A stretch of 64,000 bases of DNA from Leishmania martiniquensis (lineage: Eukaryota > Euglenozoa > Kinetoplastea > Trypanosomatida > Trypanosomatidae). The notes under the pieces were generated by a model that did no database searches, had not been told where the DNA came from, and was given only the letters and a program-made list of their open reading frames with translations. Position 1 is the first letter of the stretch. Every line of letters starts with the position of its first letter. Position numbers and translations under genes: made by a program. Location of the stretch: contig NC_090145.1 of assembly GCF_017916325.1 (NCBI RefSeq), positions 116,001-180,000 on the forward strand, in the 5' to 3' direction. Of the stretch, positions 20,281 through 32,000 are shown piece after piece.

Positions 20281-23200
20281 GGAGACGGCAGCGTAGCGGC
20301 GGGAGCGGCTTGCACGAAGCCGTTAGAGGTGTTAGGGGCGACAGGCTTTGGTGGGAGGAGCAGGGGAAGGGAGAGAGCACTTTCGCCAGCGCTCTGCTGC
20401 CCCATCGCTGACGCCTTATCTGGTGTGCGTGAGCCCTGGTGGCTCTTGCAGGCAGCCTGCAATGTAAATGCGGTGCCAGCTTCTTTCGCATCCATCCCTA
20501 CGCCTATATCTACCTCTTAGTGCCTTGCTCGCACCCGGACACACATGTCTCTAGCCGTGCTCTTTCGAGCTCTCGTTGTCCGCCCTCCCCAGTCCATTGG
20601 TGCTGGTGTCGCTGTTTACGCTACTCTCCTCACCGTCCGCCTCGCATGTGTTATCGACTTCGCCCGCGGCCCGTGCTGGCAAGCATGCCCTAGACAGGCA
20701 GAGACGGCGGAGCAGGAGCGGTGGGCGAGGTAGAGCAGCGAAGGGGGCGTGTACGAGACGTGGACGGTGACCAACTGTTAGCGATGCGAGGTCATGACGG
20801 TGCAGACTGCGACAGCCTGAGCGACTCTTGCTCTGTGTGTCTGTGTTTCGACCTCACTCGTGAGGCGGCGGCAAAGGGTGTGAGCGCCTTCGAACACACA
20901 CACACACACAAAAAAGGAGGCGAGAGATGGCAGCTGACGCGCAATCAGAGTTAAACTTTGTTTGCTGTGAGTGCTGTTGTTTGTTTGCCATTTTTTTTTT
21001 GAAATCTGTCTGTGTGTTTCTGTGTCGATGTGTCTCTCTATGTTTTTCACGTGGAAGTGCCATGTATGGAGACGGGCGCAACTCGTGGCTAACGCTCGTC
21101 CTCTACGGCGATCGGCGCCTTTCATTTTTTTCTCTCTGCCCCCCCCTCTCTTTGCCTGTCTGTCTCTGTTGTCTGTGTGTGTCTGTGAGATGCTCAGCGG
21201 TGAGGCGAAAGCAAACATGGCGGTTACGGCGTCAGCGCGCGGTCACAGAATCGCAGCCGTGAAGACGTCGGGGAACGGATGAGGGGAAAGAGGATGACCG
21301 TTGTGAAGGGATGGGAGAGCGCGTTCGGCAGGCTCGCGGACAGTCAGTCTCTGGGAAGGTAACACTTCCCACTCCCTCCTCCCCTCATTGAGCCGGCGCG
21401 ACCTCTCGGGTATATGCACCGCTCTCCCCTTTTCCTCCCTTGACGGCTTGCCCGATGCAATGCACACACCTGTGGCGCGGCACGGTCTCCAACCTTTCTC
21501 CGCACCCCCACGACACACAACGCGCCGGCTACGCGACAGAGAGCTGTGCGAGCATGACTTGCTTCACCGGCTATCACTTCTAACAAGAAAGGGGCAATCA
21601 CAGCCCAGCACGTCAGCCTTCGCGCATACGCAAGCAGTGAGAGTCGGTCACAGACCCATTCGAATGCCGTCCGGCACTTCCGCGTTGTGAGGGGAGATGT
21701 ATGGCGGGCTCTACTCACAGCACGCAGGGGGTCGTGGCGGCGAAGGGCAGAGGTGCCTCGGCAGGGGGGGCCTCGCAGCGCTGAGGCCACCCGAAAGGAG
21801 GCCTCAAGGTGGAGCTGCTGCGCACCTTACGGCGAAGGCAACCGATGCGGGCCTGGGCCGATTGCAAAGGTACCCGCGAGTGCAAGAGATGATGAAGGCT
21901 AAAGCACATTCGAAGATAAGGCAACGGCAGCGCACCTAAGGACGCAACGCTCCAAGAGACGAGGGAGGATTTCATGCGTCTCACCTGGCAGAGGGCTGCT
22001 CGACTCCCACGGCGGTGATGCTGGGTCAGTGTCCCCTCTTCGCCGGCAGCCTGCGCGATTCGAGCGACGCAGGTATGTGCAGGATCGTCTACGGTAGCAC
22101 TCGTGACGCCATCGAACCGCAGAATTGCTCTGTGGTCAGCCTCTGAGGCGTGACCCTCGCTTGTACCCCAAAATTCGCGCGTCCGGGGACTCGAGCACCT
22201 GTCCAGGGTACCGGACGATCCCAGCGGCTCCGGCTCCAGGGCTGCCGCTGTAGCCATGCAATGGATGCGCCGGTAAGGCCGATGGGGCGGAACTTGAGCG
22301 TCTCGGTTGTTGTGTCCAAACACGCGGCGGGGCAGAGTACGCGCATAAGCCTGCCATTGCGCGCAGATAAGACGAAGCTCATCAGCCTCAGGGATTAACC
22401 GCGAGGGTCAGCATTCAAAGGTCTGGGGAGAGTAGAGCCAGGGGCGTACACCCTAATGGCGCGGCCCGAAAGGGGCGTGTATACCACGAGTCGGGTGGCC
22501 CTCACGGCTGCCGATCCGCCGCCAGAAGTCGATGGGGTGGTGGTGCGAACACGCTGTAAGCCGATCTCAATGCCTTCTACTAGACCGCCCCGCTATCATA
22601 CGAGGCGCGCGGCAGCTTTGCCTTGCGAGTACGCCGTCGGCGGCACAGACATGGGGCTTTCCCCGACGGCGCCGGCTGGAGCTCGGCTGCACGGCAAGCG
22701 ATCACGCACACAGCTGTGGACATTCGCCCCCATCTGCACTGCCAATTACGGTATACACTATTCGATCGGCATCCTCATCGCGTTGCCGGCCGCTTGAATG
22801 GGTCAGGTAGGGCGACTTGCTGCCGTGCCGTCCAGTGGGGTGGTGATGAGGGTTCGGGCCGTACACTTGCAGGCATCTCCCCTCCCTCCCTCGCGGGACT
22901 CTCTTGGCTACACCTCCGGCCACAGTCGTCGTCGCCGCCTCCTTCCTCTGGTCCCCACCTCTGCATCTGGGCCGCTCTCTCGTCACACTGTGCTTCCTCC
23001 GTACTGCTGTCGGTGTACACACACCGATGCTGCCTGGGCCGTATCTCTCCGTCTTACCCTCACCTGACTGGATCTGCGCACAGCAGCCCCTCCCCCCTCC
23101 TCCCCTTCCTACCCTCCCCTCCCTCCCCCTTCTTCAAGCCGACGCGGCTCCCGCCACGCTCCCTCGCCGTCATCATGGGGGTGGTCACTGCAAAACATGC

Positions 23201-24576
23201 GCCGTGAGAGGAAGGGCGATTAGCAGAGGTGACAGAAATGTGGTGCGTTGATGAGAGGAGCGCCCGTTGAGAGAAATGGCGAATCGACGAAGAAATGAGG
23301 CAGCACAGGGGGCGGTATAATCTGCGGAAGAGATGCACTCGCGCGCGGCCGCCTGGGAGGCGGGCTAACAGGAGGGAGAGAGCGATAGGTTTGGAGGGTG
23401 AAGGAGGCACAAAGTTAACAGGACCCCGATCAGGTCTGTCTTTTTCCGCTCCACACCTGCACCTATGCACATGCCGGTACACACACACACACACACAGAC
23501 ATTCTCCGGGTGCTGCTGCTGCAGGTGAAGGGCAGGAATCAGTCCTCGCCATTTCAGCTCATGCTGTAATGGATGGACGTCCACGAAAAAAAGGGATGAT
23601 GGCATGCCCGAAGCGGTGGACTGTGCACTCTCGGTAATGAACCATTGCTGTGACTGCTGCCTTCGCTGAGGTGTTGGCTGGGGTGGGTGTCGGTTCCGCT
23701 TTTCTTCGCTCTGCTCCTCCCGCACCACCAACGCCCTCGCTCTTCAACTGCGCGTGCGCGCTCTCCCTCTCTCTCTCCCCCCCGAAGGGAGGTCACTCCC
23801 CGCACCCTTTACCGTTAACGGACTCGTGCGCAGACGCGCACAGAACGTGCTGTACACGTGCTCCTACTCTGTTGACACGCACCCACCAAGCCCATTGACC
23901 GCCGGTGCTCTGCAGCGTCAAGCGGCTTGACGGTCGCTCTTGCCCGACTTGACATCCTTCTCCTCCTCTCCCAATCCTTTGCCCTCCACTCCTACCCGAC
24001 ATCCCGGCCTTCCAGAGAGAGCCCAACACGTGGAGGCGAGAAAGGAGACAGCAACAGTGGGGGCACAGATACAGAGCGTGCCTGAAGCAGTCCCCTCAGC
24101 GTGTAGATCAACCGCGGGGATCGTGGCCTCGACCGCGGGCTCTTTTTGCACGCGCCTACGTACGCGTGTGCATCTGTGAGTGAAACATTGACCGAAACGG
24201 AGAAGCCGCCGCCACGCTGTCCTGCGCACACTCCGATTCCGTACGCCGGTCACTACGCGAGCGTAGTGTGTGCACACGGAAGCCACCAACGAGCATCTTT
24301 GCCGCTACAGCAGTGATCGAAACGTTGGCACCACCAACGCCCTCCTCTCTGCTCGTGCGCACACGCGTACCATCACACTCAGAGGGTGAGCCCCGCCAGT
24401 CAAGCGTCGCTGCCCGCTCACCTCCGCAAAAAAATATATATAGATAGATAGAATCGTACGAGACCTGCCACGGGGAGGGAGGCGGGGGAGAGGAAGAAGC
24501 TGAGGGGGTGGGGAACAGAAGAAAGGAAACGATCGCTCGAACCTCCAGCGCCGGCCCCATCCAGAGAGGTCCTGCC
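20281..24576. other. Long gene-free interval (4.3 kb)
   Basis: No frame here looks like a gene. From 20281 to 21350 it is ordinary 3' UTR with A/T runs (20992-21000) and CA and TG repeats. From about 21700 to 22800 the sequence lacks long pyrimidine tracts and looks like degenerate former coding or retroposon sequence. From 22850 to 24576 pyrimidine tracts, CA repeats (23469-23498) and a short TA repeat (24431-24450) return, serving the next gene. Confidence 0.6.
21700..22800. other. Possible retroposon relic (SIDER/DIRE-like texture)
   Basis: This block of about 1.1 kb inside the IDH downstream region has balanced GC-rich sequence without C/T tracts or microsatellites. Both strands carry interrupted medium-length frames. 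Degenerate ingi-type elements (SIDER and DIRE) commonly sit in Leishmania 3' UTRs. I see no reverse-transcriptase or RNase H motif, so this is a texture-based guess with unclear edges. Confidence 0.25.
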
Positions 24577-26853
24577 ATGGCCGCCAACGCCCAAGAGCTG
24601 GTGCGCCAGCTCACGGAGAACCCAGAGGTGCTGGAAAGTATGCAGAACATGATCGCGCTGCTGCGTGCGAATCCTCCGCAGGGCTCAGGTAGCAGCAGTT
24701 TTGGCAATCGCCGCAACGCGGCGACGGCAACACAGCAGCGCGCCCGCCCACCGCGCGGCGAATATGACGCTGGCATCGAATACAGTCGTCACGAGCCCGT
24801 GAATGCGCGGAAGCTGTACCACAGCGATGGCGCTGGCCGCAGCGCCGTCTCGCCGTGCGCGTCGTCTTTGACCCAGGAGGCCCACTCTTTCTACAGTAGC
24901 GAAGGTGTTGGTGCACAGAACCTCCTCCGTGGCCACAACAGCGCCGCCGTCGCTGGTGCATCGTCACCGATGCCGACCCTCGCCGACACAGGGGTCCGCG
25001 ACACGCCTCGAGTGGTGACGGCAGCCTCACGACGTGCGCTACGCTGCTCCTCGCGCCCCTCGGTGTCGCAGGCGCATCTCTGCCCGACAGCGTCCGATGA
25101 AGAGTCGATATCCGCCGCTGCCAAGTTAACGGAAGCGCAGCGGCGCATCACAGCTCTGGAGAAGGAGCTGCAGCGCGCCACGCAGCGTGTGGAGCAGCTG
25201 TCCGACGTGGTGCAGCGGCAGAAGGACGAGCTGCAGGCCGCGCAGGACCGGCACGCGTTGGAGATGGAGGAGGCGCGACACGCCTACGATGCGGTGCTTC
25301 ACCGCAAAGACCAGGTGCAGGAAGAGGCGCTGCGCCAGCTGCTCAAGTCCCGCCAGCTGATGGTGTCGGCAGCGAAGTACGAGGCCGTCGTGGCAGCTAA
25401 GAGGTCGCAGGCTCAGCAACAGGCAAAGGAGAACCACACCGGCGTTGACGATAGGGACGCATGCGCTAAGGTGGTGACCGGCATACAGGCCACCTGCTAC
25501 GCCAACGAACGCGACAGCCACCCCGGTCTGGCGCTAAGCCAGACACCAGTGAACGCGCAGCAATCCTTGGCGCTCGGCCACGGTGTGGGCGCGACGGCGA
25601 AGCGCAGCAGTACTTTGAAGCGCGAGCGCCAGACTGACGATGAGGGCTTCGTGGACGACGTGGACGTGACTACGGACGAGTACGCGACGGTGCCGGCGAG
25701 ATACGGGGCCGCAGCTCAGCAGCGCGCACCAGTGAGGCGCACCGCGCCAGACGCGTGGCCTCTGCAGAGCAGCGCTGATCGCGCCACGCAAGGGCGAAGG
25801 GGCGCTGCTGCGACCAAGGCGGAAACATCTCCGGCGTACATCACCACCCCGACGCCGGTTGGCAAGACGTCCACGGCCCTTGTGGATACCAGAACGCAGT
25901 CACGCAGCGCACGCAAGAGGCGCACCCCTCGCACGCCGAGTTTAACCAACGCTGACCGCCTCGCTGTATCCGGGGCGGTGAGCAGCGCCCGGTCGCAACA
26001 GCGCCTGCCGGGGACAGTCTCCCTCAAGATTGAAAGTCCCACTCCGGTTGTGAGCACGGCAGGGACAGCTGGTCGCTCTCTCACGAGCAGCCACACGCCG
26101 CCACCGCCGTACACCAGCGCTGGTGTGCACACGGTGTTGGAAGCAGTCTCCAAGCATCAGCACCTTCAGCAGCCCCATCCGTCTACGAGACCGCCGCTGA
26201 CGCAGCGTGCAGCGGGTCGCCTGCCTCCGGCACCACACCCTACCCTGCCTGCCCCAACGGCGGTACCCAACACACGCAGTGGAACGTCTTCCATCGCCTC
26301 TGGCGGCCCGACGCGGTCACCATCTCCTGTAAATCCGAAGCGCGGCGCGACACTGCCACGCCGCTTCATTTTCACAGGTCTTAAGGACAATGAGCCCGAG
26401 CGGCTGGCGACTGCCATAGCCGCCTTGGGAGACGACGCTGCGGCACTCGCGAGCGACCTCGATGAACCGCCGCCGAGCAGTACAACGCACATTGTGCTAC
26501 GCGGAACGCCGCGTAGCGTCAAGGCCCTCTGCGGGGTGGTGTCGGGCAAGTGGCTTGTTTCTCCGGAGTACGTGTACAACAGCCAGCACAGCGGCTTCTG
26601 GTTAGATGAGCTCGAGGAAGGCGGTCTCCGCATCTTCCCACCGCCGCTGAAATGCCAACGTTTCCTGTTGACGGTGGAACATCCCAGCATTCGTGCGAAG
26701 CTGGCGCAGGTGATTGAGTACGGCGGAGGTGAGGTTGTGCCCAACGGCGTTGACAAACGTGGCACCAGCACCGGCGACCTCGTGGCGCAAGGCGTCATTG
26801 TAATCACCTCCGGCGACGATCTCTTGCGATATGCGACGCAGGACCGCGTCTAG
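24577..26853 (+). CDS. KKT4: KKT4-like kinetochore protein (coiled coil plus C-terminal BRCT)
   Basis: The product has 758 residues from the first ATG (MAANAQELVRQL). The 23 upstream codons begin at GTG. The N-terminus has an amphipathic helix (2-35). A long charged coiled coil runs at about 170-285 (ALEKELQRATQRVEQLSDVV and following). A basic Ser/Thr/Pro-rich region spans about 285-590. Residues 596-758 form a BRCT-type region: FIFTGLKDNEP, THIVLRG, then KWLVSPEYVYN with the conserved Trp659, and a second alpha/beta segment (RFLLTVEHPSIRAKL). This architecture is that of KKT4, the microtubule-tip-binding kinetochore protein of kinetoplastids. As I recall, T. brucei KKT4 is the direct neighbour of IDH, which fits the gene order here. 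It is longer than the roughly 645-residue T. brucei protein, mainly in the disordered part. Another BRCT scaffold protein is possible. Confidence 0.75.
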   Translation: MAANAQELVRQLTENPEVLESMQNMIALLRANPPQGSGSSSFGNRRNAATATQQRARPPRGEYDAGIEYSRHEPVNARKLYHSDGAGRSAVSPCASSLTQEAHSFYSSEGVGAQNLLRGHNSAAVAGASSPMPTLADTGVRDTPRVVTAASRRALRCSSRPSVSQAHLCPTASDEESISAAAKLTEAQRRITALEKELQRATQRVEQLSDVVQRQKDELQAAQDRHALEMEEARHAYDAVLHRKDQVQEEALRQLLKSRQLMVSAAKYEAVVAAKRSQAQQQAKENHTGVDDRDACAKVVTGIQATCYANERDSHPGLALSQTPVNAQQSLALGHGVGATAKRSSTLKRERQTDDEGFVDDVDVTTDEYATVPARYGAAAQQRAPVRRTAPDAWPLQSSADRATQGRRGAAATKAETSPAYITTPTPVGKTSTALVDTRTQSRSARKRRTPRTPSLTNADRLAVSGAVSSARSQQRLPGTVSLKIESPTPVVSTAGTAGRSLTSSHTPPPPYTSAGVHTVLEAVSKHQHLQQPHPSTRPPLTQRAAGRLPPAPHPTLPAPTAVPNTRSGTSSIASGGPTRSPSPVNPKRGATLPRRFIFTGLKDNEPERLATAIAALGDDAAALASDLDEPPPSSTTHIVLRGTPRSVKALCGVVSGKWLVSPEYVYNSQHSGFWLDELEEGGLRIFPPPLKCQRFLLTVEHPSIRAKLAQVIEYGGGEVVPNGVDKRGTSTGDLVAQGVIVITSGDDLLRYATQDRV

Positions 26854-29090
26854 CATTCACCTCTACGAGAGTGTGTTGACTGGACCCTTTTCGCTGGCTG
26901 CCAGCACTGTGTGCGTCTGTCTGACTTGACATCATTCGGCATAGAGTCGTCGCTGGGGCCGTTGCGACAACCGATGTCGCCGCCGTGTGTGGCCTCCGCC
27001 CTTTTTTCGCTTTGCTTGGCCAGTGCGAAGAGGAGAGCGAGATGGAAGGGGCGGGGGGAAGAGGAGAGAGAGGTCGGTAGGGCTGGGCAGAGGGAGGGTA
27101 CCGTGTGCGTCGGCCCTCCTCCCTCTTCCCGGCCCCGCCCCTCCCCTTTAACTCGGTCTCCCTCTCTCTCTCTTGATGCGTGTGTGTGTATGTGGTAGGG
27201 AGGGGCGGGGTGGGAGCTTTTTTTTCTTTTTGAGGGCGAATGGGCGCGTCTTCCTGTGCGGCGTGTGGCGGTTTCGTGATGGGGCGCGCTCCCTTCGCGT
27301 GTCTGCGTGGCTGTTTATTGCGTCCTTCCCCCTCTCCCTCCACACACAAACTTTCTGTTTCTATGGCTTCTCTCTCTTTCGTTAGATATGCCCTCCCCCC
27401 TCCCCCCGTTTTCCCCAAAGATCTCCCCTTTCCCTGAGGAATGCCGCCCCCCGCCCCCTCCCTCTCTCCCAACACACACGCAGCAAAAAAACGAACCGGA
27501 CCAAAGACGCACGCGTCATCATCGAAAAGGGGGGAAATAAGAGTTGGCGGCGGGCAAGTGGAGGAGGGAAGGGACGTCGAGTCGCCAAGCGGCGCAGGCA
27601 GCACCGACGGTGCGTCGTCAGGACACCAAGGGGAGAAGGCAGGGGCGGGCAAAGGCGGCAAAGCATGCCGGGTGGTGCCCGCTGTGCCTCCTCCCTTCCC
27701 ATGCCTTCTCCCCCCGACCCCCGGGCTTTTTTTTCGGCTTTCCGCTCCCGCCTTGACTGGGGCTTGCATGTAAGCGCAGGGACGGTCGCCGATGCTCGCG
27801 CAAGCTATCGTTCTGACCCTGCCTTCCACCCATCGGGGGCAGTGTACGAGGGCGTTCCTCTCGCTAGCGCCGCTGGGTGCTTTTCCCGACGAGCTGCCTC
27901 CTCCTGTGATGCCCGACTGCTGCGTACCACTCCTATCGCCCTCAACCGTCCCTCTCCTCTCCTCCCCTCTCCTCTCGCACCTTACTGCCCCCTTCCTCTC
28001 TCCTCTCTCCGCTCCGTGGCACAGAGCCGTCGCCGTATTCGTTGTTCGGTGTTACCGCTGCGGTTTTCGTGGTGAATTTTTCTCTGTTGCTGACGCCCGT
28101 GCTGTGGATCCGATTTCTCACATTTTTTTTCGCGCGTGTGTGTGCGAGGGTGGGCCCTTCTCTGTTTGTTTGAATACTAATCGCTGCCTCTGTGAGTCTC
28201 GCTCTGTGTTTGTGTGTGCGTGGCGTCCCCTTCTCCCTGCCCACAAAGGCACACGCACACCTGGGCGTATAAGCCCACCTTTCCGTTACGCCACACACGC
28301 GCACAACACTCCTCAACGGTGCGCGCTTACGTGGACGTATATCACATTGCTGCTGCACCGTTGCAGCAGGCCCGTCTACTCGTGCGCACATCTCACCACG
28401 TTTGACACTACCCCCTTCGCGCTCCTTGGCTCCTCCGCGTCGTCAGCATTACTCCCCCTTCATCTGTGAACTCTACCGAACCCCTCCCACCCTCCCGCGC
28501 ACCCCAGTCTGTCTGATATTTCTCTCCCCCCATCCCACCCATCCACTCCCCTCCTCCCCTCCCCGACACACACACACACAACGCACAGACAGAGAGGGAG
28601 GGAGGGAGAGATCCGCTGTCCCTCGATGCCGTTGGCGCCCACGCCGAGTCCGCCTCGTACATTCGCTTTGCCCTCGTGAGCGTTGCCTTATTCTCCACTT
28701 TTTTTCCCTCTTGTCGCCGTCGCGCCTCCCCCTCCCCCTCCCCTCTTTTTTCCTCTGTGACCCCTCGGTCGGGCTGTGGTCGGCTCTGAATGTGGCCTGC
28801 CCAGGGAAGCTTCTCCTCCCTCTATCCCACGTTTGATCCTCTTCCTCGCGCGTCGGCGCGAATCGCCACGGCGTTACACGCGCGCCTGTGGTGATCGAAA
28901 CGGGCTACTGCCGGTCCGCGTTAGCCACCATCTACGCCCCCGCATAATTTCGCTCAAGCCACTAGAACACATCGACCGAAACTCGTTCACGTACACGTAC
29001 AGAAGCGCTGCCGGGCCGCTTCTCACAGGGAGGAGGCAGTGAATCCACAGCCACTGAATAGCCAAGCCGTTAGTCTACGCAGGACGCACT
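26854..29090. other. Intergenic UTR region
   Basis: About 2.2 kb with no supportable gene. It contains G-rich and A/G-rich stretches at 27030-27100 and 27520-27560, many C/T tracts (27110-27180, 27385-27470, 27945-28010, 28700-28760) and CA repeats (28566-28580). ORFs of up to 341 codons on the minus strand and 225 on the plus strand are low-complexity readings of these tracts. Confidence 0.65.
28698..28804 (+). promoter_or_regulatory. Candidate spliced-leader acceptor for Sec23
   Basis: A strong pyrimidine tract (28698-28757, including repeated CCCCCT and a T-run) is followed by no AG until 28803-28804. Use of this site gives a 286-nt 5' UTR for the gene at 29091. Confidence 0.5.
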
Positions 29091-32000
29091 ATGAACCAGG
29101 GGTTCAACCCGTATTACGGCCAAGGCGCCACGCAAGGGGGCGCGTACGGCGGCAGTGCGGGCTACTACGGCGGTGCAGGTGCGACCGAGGCTCTCACGGC
29201 AGTGGCTGGCGGCGCGTACGGAGGCTATGGCGCGCAAGCTCAGCCCCAAGAGCAACAGCCACAGCAAGCTTCATCCTACCCTGCTGCTCAGGCGACGTCA
29301 GCCGGTTCGTGGGGCAACTCCTATCCGAACCTCAATCAGTACAATAGCGGTGCGGCCACCGCCGCGCCAACGTCGTCGCAAGGCTATTACGGAGGTGGCG
29401 CACCAGGCACAGTCGCCAGCACTTTCCCAGTGGGATACGACGGATACGAGCAGGGGGTCGCGGCGGCCGCCAGCAACAGCGGCGGCGCTGTCGCTGACGT
29501 GGGCAACGGCGGCTACCCTGGCGTGGCGTCCATGAGCGCCTACAACTCGCAGACGGCGCCGCCGCCGCCGAATTACCCACAACAGCCGCAGCCTCGAGGT
29601 GGGTACTACGGCAACGCCAACGCATGCCAGGTAAACAGTGCACCTGCGGCCGCCCCCGCCGCCGCACCGGCGCCGGCGGCCCTCAACGCAACCGACGAAA
29701 ACGGGCTGCGGTGGACGTGGTCGTGCTTTCCAACAACGTCCAAGACGAAGACGAAGGAAAATCCCTCCGCGGCGACGCTGGCAACGCCGGAGATGGTCAT
29801 CCCGATGAGTTGCATGTACACGCCGCTGTATCCCATCGAGGCAAGCCAACTCGTACTTGGCGCAGCGCTTGAGGAGCTGTGCTGCACAAACTGCGGCGCC
29901 TTTTGCAATGTCCACAATCAGCGGGAGACGAACAGGTATTGGGTGTGCCTGTCGTGCAAGCGCCGCAACTCGTTCCACGGCAACACCACCGTCACAGAGC
30001 AGCACCCCGCGCTCATGTACGAGACGGTCGAGTACGTGCTCACCCGCCCACCGGCGGCGGTGGGGGCGCCGCCGTCATCGGTGGCTTTTATCTTTGTAGT
30101 TGACACGTGCATCCCATCGGGTGAGATGGCGTCGCTGCGTGCAAGTCTGCTGGAGTCGCTCCAGCACTTGCCGCGCAGTGCCCTCGTGGGCCTCATCTCG
30201 TTCGGCGCCACCGTCTCCGTGTGGGAACTGGGCGCTAAATTCGGTGCGGCTGTCCGCAAGTGCTACCTGCTGCGCGGCAACACGGCGAACCCAGTCGAGT
30301 CGCTGCAGGGCATGCTCCAGGTCTCGGAGAGTCACCCCGTTCGAGGGCGGCTGCTGGCACCGTTGTGCGATGTGGAGGCAGTTTTTACCTCCCTCATCGA
30401 GGAGCTCGAGGAGGACGGCGCCGCCGTACCGTCGTCCAAGCGGCCGCTGCGGGCCACCTCAACGGCGTTGGAGGCAGCCACGTATCTGATGGAAGCCCTC
30501 GCGCCACCGCAGGTGGCAGGACAGCCGCAGTACGTGCAATACGGCAAGAGCGTGAAAGCCGGTTCGGCGACTGCAGGGCACACCAAGATGGGCAAGGTTC
30601 TCCTCTTCACGGGAGGCCCATGCACGCGCGGCCCCGGTGCCGTCATCAGCACCGACAAGGCAGACATGATGCGCTTCCATCGAGACATCATCGAAGGCGA
30701 CACGCCGTATTACGAGGCGGCCTTCAACTTCTACAAGGCGCTCGAGCCGCGTCTGATCGCCACAAACGCCTGTCTGGACGTCTTTGCGCAGTCTCTTGAT
30801 CAGGTCGGGGTCATGGAGATGCGCCGCTGCATCGACCACACGGGCGGGACACTTATCGTCGAGGACGAGACGACGGACATTATGTTTGTCGAGTCGCTGA
30901 AGCGCTACTGGCAGCGCTGCGACTTGAGGGCTGGGGCGGGGGACGCAGCGGCGGCGGCGGCGGCGGGAGGCACGTCTTATGCGGGCGCGGACGACAGTTG
31001 CAGAAGGGAGGACCACCGTGCGAACTGCGGGTTCGCGGTGCATATAGAGGTGAACACGTCCGTCGGCACGTTGCTGCGCGGCGCTCTCGGTCCGTGCAAC
31101 GTGGACGTGGAAGCAAATAAGCGTGGGCCCACGCGTCTAACGTCGCCACTGGAGGTTGGCGTTGGTGGCACGACTCGGTGGCGTGTCAGCTACCTCGACA
31201 AGGACATGACGCTGTCCTTCTTGTTTGACACGGCCACCGCCAACAGCGAGCAGGGTGGCATAGAGAGCGCGCATGAGAAGCGCTTCATCCAGTTCGTCAC
31301 GCGCTACACCACGCCGCGCGGGGAGCACCGGGTGCGCGTGACGAGCGTTCTGCAGCCTATTGCCCCACCAACTGCCCCGCCGGACTACTACACACAAGCT
31401 GGCGCCTTTGATCAGACATGCGCAGCAACAATCGTGGCGCGCATGGCGGTGAGCATACTGGAGAAGCATCCAGGCAAATGGGATGACGCCAAACGGTGGC
31501 TGGACACGCTGCTAGTGCGCTTCGTGCGCCGCTACTCCACCTTCTCCCCTGGGCAACCGAACACGCTGCGGCTCGATCCGTGCCTCTCCCTCTTCCCATC
31601 TTTCATGTACAACCTGCGACGCTCTGAGTACTTCATGGTGCTCAACATTTCGCCCGATGAGACGACCTTCAAGCGCCACTGGCTGCTGCGCGAGTCTGTG
31701 GACAACTGCATGCTCATGATCCAGCCCACGCTGAACTCGTACGACATGGAAAATCCGTTCGCGACGCCCATGCAGCTCGACAGCAGCAGTCTGCGCCACG
31801 ATAACATTGTGCTGATGGACGCGTACTTTAACGTTCATATCATGTGGGGCAGTGTCATCTACCAATGGATCGAGGCAGCGTACCACGAGAACCCGGAATA
31901 CGCTGGCTTTGCCGAGCTGCTGGAGGCGGCGGAGCGCGATGCGCAGGAAATCTTGGCGAGCCGATACCCCTACCCACGCTTCTCGCGCACCGACGCCGAC

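Noticed and set aside
27792..28469. 225-codon + strand frame with an ATG
   Set aside because: The translation follows C/T tracts (Leu/Pro/Ser-rich) and GT/CA repeats, with no domain and no conserved look.
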